64,000 nucleotides of DNA, from contig OX359247.1 of NCBI GenBank assembly GCA_947179485.1, forward strand, positions 51,867,131 through 51,931,130, written 5' to 3'. How positions within the stretch are numbered: position 1 is the first letter of the stretch; each line of letters opens with the position of its first letter. The translations under genes and the position numbers were made by a program. Below the pieces are notes generated by a model, which did no database searches, was not told the DNA's origin, and saw only the letters and a program-made list of their open reading frames with translations. Below, piece by piece: positions 20,396 to 31,732 of this stretch. This stretch comes from Allacma fusca (lineage: Eukaryota; Arthropoda; Collembola; Symphypleona; Sminthuridae).

Positions 20396-22079
20396 ATGTG
20401 CTCGCAACAGCGACCCTTGCAAAACCACTTGGTATACATTTACAATCATAATAATTATTAATGTTGTCCTCAAATAGCAATATGTAGCCGTAAAGTATAA
20501 TTGGTTCCCGGGAATTAATAATAAGTAACAAATAAATGTAAAAATAAACATAGAGTATATGCTAATTTTATAATTAAAATTAGAGTGTGACACATATACA
20601 TACAACAACATAACTTTTACTATTTGTCCTCACCTTTTCAGATCATATCCAACGTCGCAAAATATCTCAAGTTCAAAGAACTCAAAAATTTCCGTTTGGT
20701 CTGTCGTCAGTGGAACTTGTCATCGAAGCCGTTCTATCAACATAAATCCTGTGTTATATTCAAAAGTGATGACGGGAGAACCCGAATTCGAAAATTTTTA
20801 AAGGAAAAATTTGACATCTTCGTCAACTTTAAGTTCATTGACATTGATTTCCGTGACAAGTACAGAAAGATTTTTACATTTTTCGCAGAACAGCTTGGAT
20901 GTGTTGTAAGGGAAGTAGCAATTGTCAAATGTGAGGCAGATTATGCAGAGATTTTGAATCATTTCAAAAATTTAAATGTATTGTCAATTGCCCTGCCTCC
21001 AATCTGCAATGAGGACAATGTCAACAACAATATTGAGATGGAGAGCCAGTCCAAAATTGCAACTAACTTGAATGTCAAGTGTTTGGAAATTACTGGAAGG
21101 CTTGTCGAAGGAAATGTTAACGAATTTTGCTGGAATAATTTGATCCAAGCCTTCCCCAATACCGAGGTGAGGTCAAGCTTACAGCTACACTTAAAATAAT
21201 TAAATGTAAATTACAAATAAGATATACTTTAGCTGTAATCTAATAACTACATTTTAATGTTCCTTGTTTATTGTAATTATTTTTAATCAGATATTTGGGG
21301 GTCAATGCCGAGGTTCGGAAGATCTGACTGCACTGTTGTCAACTCTCTCATCAGGACAGTCCAGCCCTCTAGGAAAGCTTTCGGACTTCAGCTGCGTCCT
21401 CACAGACTTGCATAACTCCCATCTAGAAATGCTCTTTAGCATTAGCTCAAATCTAACCAACATAGATCTGAGTCTGGCGGAAAGTGTAGATGCCTCCTTA
21501 TTGACAACCCTGCTGGGCAAATATGCTGTCATCTTAAAGAGCATAAAATTATTTCGGGACTCAAACATTCCTTTAATACTTTTCAAAGGGCAGGATGCAA
21601 ATTACTCTTTCAAGAGTTTAGTGACATTGGAAATCCCATGTAACATGATTGCCTCACTGGACTTTTTGCAACTCACCCCAATCCTGAAAAATTTTAGTTT
21701 GACACAGTTTGGAGATGGTGATGTCACATTTCACAATGTGCTTGTTCGCAACTCAAACCCAAGGCTTGTCTTTGAGAATTTGCAAAGCTTCTCTTTTGAA
21801 TATTTCCTTGCTCCTGACTGTATCCAAAACGTTTTGAAGATGTTCCCGAATTTAAAACGACTCTCTACTTACCTGACCGATGATACAGCCCGTGCAGTTT
21901 TCCAGGACGGGTTGCTGCTCCAAGAATTAATTGTTCTGGGAACGCAATTAAGTGACGAAGGCATTACTGGAGTTCCGTTGAACCTCCTCGAGAGGAAGTA
22001 CCGATTTATGAAAGATTACAGGAAAAATCCTTACATTGGAGATTTGAAAAGTCAGTTAATGACACATTATGGCAAATAA
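20396..22079 (+). CDS. F-box / leucine-rich-repeat protein (449 aa, three exons)
   Basis: Exons 20396-20431, 20642-21166 and 21291-22079 join at phase 0 into 1350 bases. The tiny first exon (12 codons ending PLQNHL) completes the F-box that continues in exon 2 with IISNVAKYLKFKELKNFRLV and CRQWN, which fixes its choice. The remainder is a degenerate leucine-rich array with repeats such as LKSIKLFRDS, FKSLVTLEIP, LKNFSLTQFG, LKRLSTYLTD and LQELIVLGTQLSDEGITG. F-box proteins recruit substrates to SCF ubiquitin ligases through Skp1, with the LRR array as the substrate side. Such genes appear to be greatly expanded in springtails. A decayed copy follows at 22184. The substrate is unknown. Confidence 0.78.
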
Positions 22080-22183
22080 TTAGTAGATGAGCATTTTCCT
22101 TCCGAAAATAGTTTATACCTCAACTCATTTTTCCACATATCAAAATTACAGTGATGTTGTAGTATGCATGACTTGTTCCGCAG

Positions 22184-22558
22184 ATCTCTGGAGATTGGTA
22201 CTGTACCCCCAACCACAGGAAAAGATAACAGATTTGTCAGTAATCTATGGATTTATGGATGTTGGTAATTTGACCTGCATTGACATACCGGAAACAGCAG
22301 TAAGAAAATAATATAATCATTAATTTGGGAATACCATGCAAATTTCTCTTATGATTTGACAAAGCTCTTGTCATACTTAATTCTACACGTTGACTCAAAA
22401 TGTTAAGTAAGGATTTTTATTCCATGCTGTTGTAGATAAGCGATGAAGGCATTGAAACCCTCCAACGAAAATCCAACCTGGTAACACTGATTTCTCCGTT
22501 TTACACACCAGATGGCTGTATCTACAGCCGGCCAATAGAACTACAACAATTAAGATGA
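22184..22558 (+). pseudogene. C-terminal remnant of a second F-box/LRR gene
   Basis: Two exon-like pieces, 22184-22299 (donor GTAAGA) and 22436-22558 (acceptor TGTAG, stop TGA), read in one frame as KITDLSVIYGFMDVGNLTCI followed by DIPETA and ISDEGIETLQRKSNL. The ISDEGI step matches LSDEGI in the last repeat of the intact gene ending 105 bases upstream. No F-box or upstream repeats are found before it. This suggests a tandem copy that lost its 5' part; an alternative 3' exon of the upstream gene is possible but that gene already has a stop. Confidence 0.5.
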
Positions 22559-22825
22559 AGCTATAACCAAAATTTGCAGAAAGAACAATGCATTTAACAA
22601 TACAATAATTAATTCTTTGTAAATATAGTAACAATAACTGCATGCTTCCAATCCAATCTCTTGTACAGAGACCAATTATTCATATTTTCTCCCAGCAGTT
22701 TTCTCTTTGCAGAGTTTATTGTTAGGCAACTCCGGTTGTTTGGGGAAAGAATGTGTCTTATATTATGTGCTTTGAAACGTGGCATCTATTTGGAACCAAA
22801 TTGCTTATTTTTAAATTGCAGAAGA

Positions 22826-25503
22826 TTAATATCTGAATTTCGTCACAACTAAAACACTTGCTAGTTTCTCAGTGACGAAACTAATGTAGATGAGAGTAGA
22901 GGATCGTTCCATAGTATTAAAGCTTCCAACTCTCACACCAATAGGCGGAATAGATTTCAAAGTTTTTGTGATCTCTTCACTGAAACTTTTGTTTCGTCTG
23001 GCGTTTAAAGAAACTTTGATTAGTTCCTTGAGAGCTACCATGTTAGCTGGAATAAGGAACGCTTTTTCGTAGATGAGGGCGTAGCAGGTAATTGCATTAA
23101 ATATGAGGACAATGCAGAGCATCCCAGTAATCGGGTCGGCATGAAAGAACCTGATAGCAACAAAGCCACAGATGACAGGTGCGGATAGACAAATTAGTTT
23201 ACTAGCAAATATCATGTAGCAATTCCCTTGGTTGAAGCACTGCACTAGCAACTGTAGATGGCGCAACTGTGCCACGGGCTCCTTTAAGGATTGCTGTCCT
23301 GTAGTCCTACTCCTAGTTTTTGGGGAAAAATGCAAGAGAAAAGGCATAGAAAATGTAAACCTCAAAAGCACCGTTTACCTCCTCACATTTTGAATGAGAA
23401 TCCGAGAAGACAAAAAGATTCTGATAAAATACTCACTTTTGAACTTTTTCAATCATTCCTTGTAGCTTATTGTTGGCTAATTCAAAGAAGAGAACTTGTT
23501 TGTAAAAGTTGATACTAGTGCAACTGATTTCGGTGAAGATGCTGATAATTTCAAATGCTAAGCAAATGAAAAAGGTCAGTTCGGTTTGGTAGCGGGTGGG
23601 TAATGAGGAGTAGATAAGCAAAAGTCTTGACCAATCCCAAAGTATCACTCCGATCATAACAATGCCAGTTACGAAGAACATTAGATGCATGTATTGAGCC
23701 AGGAGTTCGTGTCGGGTCATTTTGTTCCATGGTCTATTTCTTTCTACTTGAGCTATTAGGCATAGTAATAATATTATAATTTAATTAATGTGACAATAAA
23801 ATTAAACCCAATTATGGAAAGTAAACTGGTGGTTTCATTTCATTAAAATGAGTTTGGCAAGTACATGGTGACTATAATCATTTCCCGATCTGCCTAACGT
23901 CTACATAAGGAAGTGAATCATAACAATTTTGAATCACCCAGGTTGTACTCAATTCTTATCAGGAGTACTGACATTCACATAATTGATCCATATCAATATT
24001 TGAGGTCACAGGGTTCAAAAATGGGAAACAAAGTCGTTTTTATTGAAATATTAGTTTCTGCTTTTTATTACTCTCAAAAAATTCTTTTCATTAAATGTTT
24101 TGACATTCATTTGTAGGACATTTTATGAGCTTTCCAGGGAGTTGTTTGATAAGCCTACGCTGAGAATTATGGACGTAAACGGAAAAAGCAGGGAGCAAGG
24201 TTGAACAAATTCTAATTGTGAAGTGTATTAACCAATGCGTGGAGGATGAAGAATTTTTTTTGACGCTGTCATTTTATCATGGAAGACCTGGCCATTATAA
24301 AATTATTTCAAAGCATTAGTTTTTCAACAAATTTCATTGGAATTAATTCTCATCTTTTATCATCAGCCCGTGTAAAAAAAATTGGGGTCATAGCATCCTT
24401 CTGTTCCTGATGACAACGTTTTGAAATAATTAATCATAACCTTCCCTCACTTGTTTGGATGATATGACCTTTATTTACAACGCGGTTTAATCATAAGCTG
24501 AAAAATAATTTCAATGAAATTTGTCTTCCATGATAAATGACAACATTATGAATTTTCCTTCCTATTCCGGTCATGCCAAACATTTTCAACGTAGTGACCA
24601 ATCAAATACCCCCGTGGAGCTCATAACAGCGCTCAGCACAATTCCTAAACACATTTTCTTAAAAAAAATTGTGGGAGAATACGACAATTAAAAAAAATGA
24701 GAAATTGACATTCTAAAGAACCCGACTTTGATTTACTACGCGTTTCTGAACCCCCATATTATTAATTTACACAATTTTACAGAATAAACAAAAATTTTCT
24801 CGGGTAAAAAATGGTCGAGAATTTCAAGCCACTATTATTATAAATTATTGAAGGGGAAAACTACCTGCATTCATGTTTTAATGCAGAAAATTCCGACCCA
24901 AAGCTTTAGCAGAGCAACAAAACTTGTTGAAAATCAGTCTTTGTCCATTTTAAAACAAAAAACTAATTGAATTAATTATTTCGTTAGTTTTTAGTTCTTG
25001 AAAGTATAGCAAGGATTTTTAGCAAACAATGCCTTAGGTATTTTGGTTTTGTGCTTATTTGTAAACTCTATTCCATTATAGATGAAAAAATGCATACAAT
25101 TATTACTTGATATATTTGTGGAAATTTGACGTAAAATTCCAATGGTGTAACCTGGCCATGTGAAAAATGATTGTTTGGTCCAGAACTGAACGACTAGATT
25201 GCTCGCTCCCCAAAAAAAGTGGATTGGGAACTGTTCAATGTGGAATAGTTCCCGAACAAACAAACTCTGTACAAACCTGGTGCAGACATAGAACCCGTCG
25301 ATAGCCGTCACTAGTACAAAAAAATCATACATCCAAAGTCGCCATCTTCTAGTTTCTGTTGATAAAATGGCGCCTGTGAACGGTTTCAAATGCGCTCTCC
25401 CAAAGATCGCATATTGGCTCACCCTGACTGGTATGAAATTTAATTTGGCGTAAATCGCGATAAAAAACATGTTAAATCTATTTTCTAAGGAGGTGAGCAT
25501 CAT
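22826..25503 (-). CDS. Seven-pass chemoreceptor-like membrane protein (397 aa, three exons)
   Basis: Transcript order: 25503-25107, 23746-23437 and 23312-22826; phases 1 and 2 close to 1194 bases. Intron 1 is 1.36 kb with donor GTAATA. The product has about seven hydrophobic spans, including LWMYDFFVLVTAIDGFYVC, YMHLMFFVTGIVMIGVILW, LTFFICLAFEIISIFTEIS, LICLSAPVICGFVAIRFF and MLCIVLIFNAITCYALIY. It ends with a conserved-looking block SIPPIGVRVGSFNTMERSS and a final hydrophobic helix. Length and topology fit a gustatory-receptor-like protein, but the TYxxxxxQF signature is absent. The SxPPIGxRxGSF block looks like a collembolan receptor-like family I know only as uncharacterised. The start could be upstream (25641) in the same frame; I chose the MMLTSLENRF start because it begins the family-like region. 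Confidence 0.65.
24250..24560. repeat. Imperfect foldback (about 300 bp) in intron 1 of the receptor-like gene
   Basis: Left arm 'gtcattttatcatggaagac' (24268-24288) pairs with right arm 'gtcttccatgataaatgac' (24523-24541). Further in, 'aaatttcattggaatta' pairs with the complement of 'aataatttcaatgaaattt'. Still further in, 'ggggtcatagcatcc' pairs with 'ggatgatatgacc'. The left arm has about 45 extra bases. No coding capacity. MITE-like. Confidence 0.65.
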
Positions 25504-26511
25504 AGTATTGATATTGCTCTTGATGATTCTAACTACGCACGACACCTGGTGACCTATGAGCTTCTTTAGACGGTTTTTCGAAATCGTATGCTGTATGACA
25601 ATTCCTACCTGCCTCCCTTTCACATTAATACTGGTATGCACTTCATTTAAAAAACTGGAGGCACATAGCTATTGCTTGAGGACACCAGTAGTTCTCACAG
25701 TTTATTAATAAGAGTTAATAGATGCTTCACACGTGTCCCACATTCTTACATTTTTGTAGCGAATTAATTTGGTATTTACGGGATGCTAACACTTCATGTA
25801 TACAACAACTAAAACACTTGTATATGTAGTACAGTTAGCTCTTCAAGTGTACGTGTACAGACGAAAATAGACGATATACTGTATTCTCAATACACACACG
25901 TTTTCGTAATAAGTCCTAGCGTCGGCATGATTAAACGATAGAGCTAGTCATAGCTTATAGTCTGATGAAGTAGAGAAGATAAACTTCTCAACAAGCAGGA
26001 AAATTACCGAGGTAATACAGGAATCCATTTCTGAGATTGCAGTAATTTTTATAATTTGTTTGTCCGCTCTTTTCGTAATAACTAATTACTTAAGTACAAA
26101 CTCGAGCTACACTTGCACCATAAAATCCCCTTGATTCAATTTTCTACGAACCGAAAGGTGAAGAGTAAAGGAATGTTCTGATAAGACTAGCCAACACGTG
26201 GAGTTAATTATCTTTGCCTTACTTTTAAAGTGACCAGTTGAATAAGACAAAGATAGTGTGGGAATAACATTTTAGTAAATTACGTATTAATTCATATCAC
26301 ACGAGTTGAAAACTAACCAATTCTCATAGCTTCAATATAATCAAACATCACATTCTATCACTTCCAGATTTATTTATTTCATTTACTAAATATACAGTTT
26401 CAAAAATAATAATATCAGGATCTGTGCCTGTACCCACTGTTTTACGAATAGATGAAATCGAATCGACTCCAGCTATTCCACCCATCTCGTAGACTAGACA
26501 AAAGCGTGAAC
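25504..26511. other. Intergenic region between receptor-like gene and MPV17L2-like gene
   Basis: No exon supported. TTTATT at 26369-26374 gives a minus-strand AATAAA about 140 bases after the MPV17L2-like stop. The rest is AT-rich without evident repeats. Confidence 0.45.
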
Positions 26512-27800
26512 CTATCGTAAAAAACGAAGTAATGTATTCTTAGACTCCGCAATAAATCCTTCGCCTGTAGGAACAAATCCTTGAAGTTGGTCCTGCAATG
26601 AGTAAATATCATGTCATTTTATTATCACGTACATTTGATTAAGTAATACAACAAAAATTAAACATTTTCTTGTCAGTCATACAAAACTTACGTAATGTTT
26701 CATGTACGATAGAAACACATTCCAAAACGCGGTCATGGTGTTCACATACAGCACACGAAATCCAGTCGGAATATAATAAAAATTTATCAGCTGAATTGGT
26801 GGCCACAAAGTCCAGTCAACCTAAGAAATAACATAACCACGGTTATAAGTTACACCAAAAACCCTTGTTTGCCAACACTGGTACGAGACCTCCTTATTGT
26901 ATTGTCAGCAGTAAAATGAAGTCCTCAAACACAGATTGAGGCCTAAAAGCCATGAATGAGTGAGACTATTCTATCAGTTTCTCCCAGTCATTGCATTTAC
27001 TTCATTGTACTTGTTCATGCCAGAAGGAAGTATGTATCGTTCCTCAAAAAGGGTTTAAATTTCAGACCCATAAGGAGAACATATGGAAAAGAATAGAAAT
27101 AGGACTTTTTTGTTAGCATATTCACACCCTCAATTTGACAGCCCATAGGACAATAGGACATGTAAAATTATAAAGGCTATATCGAAGCTACAACATTAAT
27201 AAGGCTAAAAAACAATTGCTAAACAAACAAAATCAATACTAAATGGTAATAAACAAAACTCACTGCATAAACTGTAGGAAATTTCTTCTTGAATTCGCCC
27301 CAACATTCTGGCAAGCTTTTCCCCTCCAAGTAAGCCATTCCCATGAAGAACTGCACACTGAACATGGGACAAGCAATCAGCTGATCTGCCATTATCTTTT
27401 TAAATATCGACCGACCATCCCTCCTGGGAATAAGAACATCCAAATACTTGTAAAAGTAATGATGAGTGGGTCCCAACAGAACGCCTATAACACCCATACG
27501 TCCTACACCAAACAAAAGTAGCACAAATATTAATATGTACACAAAACCCAAAAGCACCTCCGATCAAATATGCCGACAAAGTATTTTATGATTATTGTCA
27601 TCCACTGATATCTTACCAAACCGCATCCAGTCAAATTCCGGTAGTTTCCCCCGACTGACCTCCACTCTCTGCTCTACAAAATCCCCAATGAGAAACAGAG
27701 CTCCGCCACTGACTGTATTAGCAGTTAAGGCATGCTTTCCATGAAATAGCACCGATGTTGCTTGACCCAGTTTGCTTATTTTTGAGATGAAGCTCATCAT
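26512..27800 (-). CDS. Mpv17l2: MPV17-like protein 2 (mitochondrial inner-membrane family), 210 aa, four exons
   Basis: Transcript order: 27800-27617, 27502-27264, 26820-26692 and 26592-26512; phases 1, 0, 0 close to 633 bases. The MPV17/PMP22 pattern is continuous: LFHGKHALTANTVSGGALFL then IGD (first span), RFGRMGVIGVLLGPTHHYFY (second), FKKIMADQLIACP with FFMGMAYLEG, and the C-terminal hallmark VDWTLWPPIQLINFYYIPTG FRVLYVN...LSYMKH. The N-terminal block resembles vertebrate MPV17L2 more than MPV17 or PXMP2. MPV17L2 is associated with mitochondrial ribosome assembly in the inner membrane. Length is as expected and the gene appears intact. The subfamily choice is by eye; the superfamily is near certain. 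Confidence 0.85.
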
Positions 27801-30800
27801 AAACTTGATTCTTAATAACTTATATAACTAATTCATATAAATAATATAATTCTTATTTTTTCTTGTATTCAACGAATACAGTCCCTGATTGATACTTAGG
27901 AATGGTATTTTCTGGCCTGCCAGGAACCTAGGTACTGTCAAAGGTCACGAGTTAACCTCGTGCTGATTGTGATTTGTGGTTCTGAGTGTTTTCATGGTTA
28001 CAGTTAGTTACTTCTGCTCAGTTATATATAGTTACCATACGTAAAGTGTATATTTACTTATTTATTCACTTACAAGTGATTCACTCCAATAGGTCGTACT
28101 TGAAAGTAGATTTATGTACAGTATCAACTTTTCCCTCCGTTATCTGACAACAAAAACACGAGGAACTGTTATCCCGACATTATTAATAATAAATTACTAT
28201 TTAATTATGAAAATCATAAGATGACAGGAACTTACTTGTAAACACACCCAATATTTCTGCCCACCTGGAGCTCCCAACATAATGTCATTAATAAATACTA
28301 CACGGTTGACCTACTGAGTTTTAAATTACAATAAAATATATTTACCTTTTTTCCCTACAAATAAATTATTTGAATTCCTCTTCACAAAATTAATGAAATA
28401 AATCTTATATCATACACGATAGTGTATGATGTAATTTGTCTCAATCAATGTGAGCTGGTTAAGGTTGTTAAACGTTGAACGGTTGAACTCGTATAGTAGA
28501 TATTAAGTATGCACGTAAATATAGTCGATGGGATTTATTAGCTATCTCTGCCTACATACAGTATACTATGGCTTAATAATAAAAGCTTATGCAATAATTG
28601 TTTTGCTGTCGGTTGAGTTCGGTTCCGTCCAGACCGACTCAACGTATCAAATGAAACATGATTGAGCGTGCACTCGTACTTTGAATCACCCAACTCGGAA
28701 AAGTGCAGTGATGCAGTATGGTCTGCAGTTGCAAGCTGCAACAACACGTGCAAGCCACAACACAACCATTTCATACAAGGGGCCGTCCAAATGCAACGTC
28801 ATCATTTAGGGTGAGATATCAAATATGGAATATCAAAGAATTGTAACTGAACTATGTTATACACTGAGGTGTGGAAAATACATGAAATGCATTACTAGAA
28901 TATAAAATACATTTCCAGAAACCTTAAAATACAAATATAAAATGCAAATACATTTCCAGAAACCTTAAAATACAAATATAAAATGCAAATACATTTCCAG
29001 AAACCTTAAAATACAAACATAAAATGCAAATACATTTCCAGAAACCTTAAAATACAAATATAAAATGCAAATACATTTCCAGAAATCTTAAAATGCAAAT
29101 ATAAAATGCGAATACATTTCCAGAAATCTTAAAATACAAATATAAAATGCAAATACATTTCCAGAAACCTTAAAATACAAATATAAAATGCAAATACATT
29201 TCCAGAAACCTTAAAATACAAATATAAAATGCAAATACATTTCCAGAAACCTTAAAGCACAAATATCAGGAGTAACTTAGTTATGATGCAAAATAAAATA
29301 CTTTGTATCCAGCAAAAACCGAAAAAACGAAATTAAAATGCCTGAAATATAAAATACATATTGAAAATATATACTAACAAATTTCTCTCAAAGTATATAT
29401 CTGTAACTGTATCTCATGCTTATTCTCTCAAAGTATCTTGGATAATTTGGTCAAATAATTCGATATTCGTAAATTATTTACGGATTTTGTATTCACTTCA
29501 CTAATTTAACTAGCTTTATAACCCTCACATACATTGACTTTTATGTATTTAAGTATGTTATTTTAAGTACGTCAAACCAGACAAAAAAGTTAAAGAATTG
29601 GTTTCCAAATTTTTCTAATTAGTGATTTTACCTTTAAAATATTTACGTGTTACAGACGACGTTGGCAAATGCCAAAGCTATGTATTTTTAAAGCGAAGCG
29701 TATACCGATAGTGAAGTTGCTCGAATTTTATCCTGTCGTTCATGAGACTTTTGAACGGAAGCACCTACAAACGCGAAACCAACGGCAAAAGAAGAATTTC
29801 ATCGTTTAGTTGGTCAAACTGTCCATAGTTTTCCGATTTCCGAAATTTCATGAAATTTTGAAACAAAACAAACTTGCAAAAAATTTCAATTTGGTTTCTC
29901 AAATGAATTCGGTTTTCACTGCGGCCGTGAAAAATAATTTTCATAACTTTTTGTTGAATTTGTATTTATCTCCTTTTCCTGGCAACCCACCTGCCCCTTA
30001 TAATGTAGTATAAAAATACTGAGCGTTGTTGTATACATCTACGTACTTCAGAATGCATGCCATACACAGATCCCCGGACACAATCAGCCAACCAAAACAT
30101 TGACTATCAATCAATCTTACACTATCTTGACACGAGCGCTTCGTTTCAATTGCTATCGATTCATCGATTGGAGTTCCGGATTTTTAAATTATAGTTTGTA
30201 TTTGAAATCCGGGGTGAGCAAGCATTACAAAATAAATAAATACAAAATATAATCACGTTGGTAGATCTTCAAAGTAAGAATTACAAAATACTATAGACAT
30301 TTTGGTTCAGACAAAATACAAACCGTCTATTCAAAAATTAAAAACCCTGTGCTCGACTTTCAGGTCCCTCGACCTCAAATTTTGACCTGAACTGATCGTA
30401 TTTGATTCTATCTTTAGTACTCCTGGATTTGTATGGAGTTTATCACATCTTATCCAAATCATACAACAGTAAAATAAATAACAATAATTTAATACTATTG
30501 TATTAATTATTGATACAGTTTTCTTGCGTCAAATCAGCACAGCTGCACAACATCGATTTCCTGTTTCAGACAAAATGCGTGTCTATAAAATTGTACAGTA
30601 TACTTTTGCCTAAATTATGTGCATACAATTTTGGCCTGCATAGGATATTACTAGTTATTACTTTATTTTGCTTCGAATGACTAAAAACCTCTGGATTCAT
30701 TACTACAGATGGGCATTTTGAACTAAAACGGACGTAAACCTGGTCTTTCGTTTCACTCCGCCCTTAAAACGGCTACCTGGTTGATGCATAAGGGGGTGCC

Positions 30801-31732
30801 CGTGTCGTGTGTGAATGGTACGGGGCACCTTTTACATTAGAGCATTTATAAGTTGCACTCTTCAAAGGTTTTTCATACCTTTCCTTTGGCGGTTCTATGA
30901 TGTTGTTGTGCTCCTCGTGCTAAATATATGTGGGATGTCATCTATTAGATGGATCCTAAGCTATCGCCATCTGACAAGGTAACCAAGTAGCATGCATTTA
31001 TCCGGAGGGAATTTCAGTCTTAAAGTTGCTTTTTTTGTGTGGAACTCCAGTAGAAGTGAGGGACGTACATAATAAATTAAAGCCAATCGACTAAGTACCA
31101 TTAGCCATTGTTATCATTGTAATAACTTTTTTTTGTTATTATTACTTTCGAAGACAGTAGATCTTCCAGAAAGGAATAATATCTTGGGCCTTTGCTCCCT
31201 CGTGATATGCCACTGGATCCGTGAATCCTCTCAAAGTTGAGGTTGTAATTCCGAATCAAATTGGGAAGTCTTGTCGTCCCTGTGAAATCGAAATAATTGT
31301 CTGAATACGTTTGTTGTTTGTCTCTGTCGTCTCTGTGGTCTCATTAAAATTGATAAACCTGTGAGTAGGAAGGTTTCCAGCATTGAAATTGTATGTAATT
31401 ATCTTTAAAAGAAATATATTTGCATGGAATAGCAAAATTTGTAAAGTTGTGATTGATTTGTGGTTTAAAATATTAAAATCTGTAGTTACTTCAAGCGTTT
31501 CTGGCACTGAACACTTGGAACGGTTGATGACTGCTTCTTTTGATGGGTTTGTTTGTGTTTTGTGGGATAAGTATTTACTTGAAAAAGGATTTTAAAATGT
31601 ACCTTTCTGTTTGTATGTATGTATGTATGTACTATATATTGGGATGGAATTTGAGTCTGACTGTGCACGCGATGACAGTGGTAATGGGTTGTTGATTGAT
31701 TGGTTCATTGACGATTGTTCATTGTTGTAGAC
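27801..31732. other. Gene-free stretch with a minisatellite
   Basis: Contains the promoter side of the MPV17L2-like gene, the 41-bp minisatellite (separate entry) and a (TATG)n tract near 31615-31630. The AG just before the RanBP3 start codon (31729-31730) implies an untranslated first exon of RanBP3 somewhere here; I could not fix it. Short open frames were not supported. Confidence 0.45.
28897..29262. repeat. Minisatellite, nine copies of a 41-bp unit
   Basis: The landmark 'catttccagaaa' recurs at 28910, 28951, 28992, 29033, 29074, 29115, 29156, 29197 and 29238, exactly 41 bases apart each time. Unit order is 'aaatacatttccagaaacct' then 'taaaatacaaatataaaatgc'. Copies differ at only one to three positions, the fifth and sixth being the most variant. 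Each unit contains TTCCAGAA, a perfect nTTCnnGAAn dyad. Confidence 0.95.

Noticed and set aside
30770-30790. 'ctacctggttgat' resembling the conserved start of 18S rRNA
   Set aside because: The match stops after about 13 bases and nothing downstream resembles rRNA.
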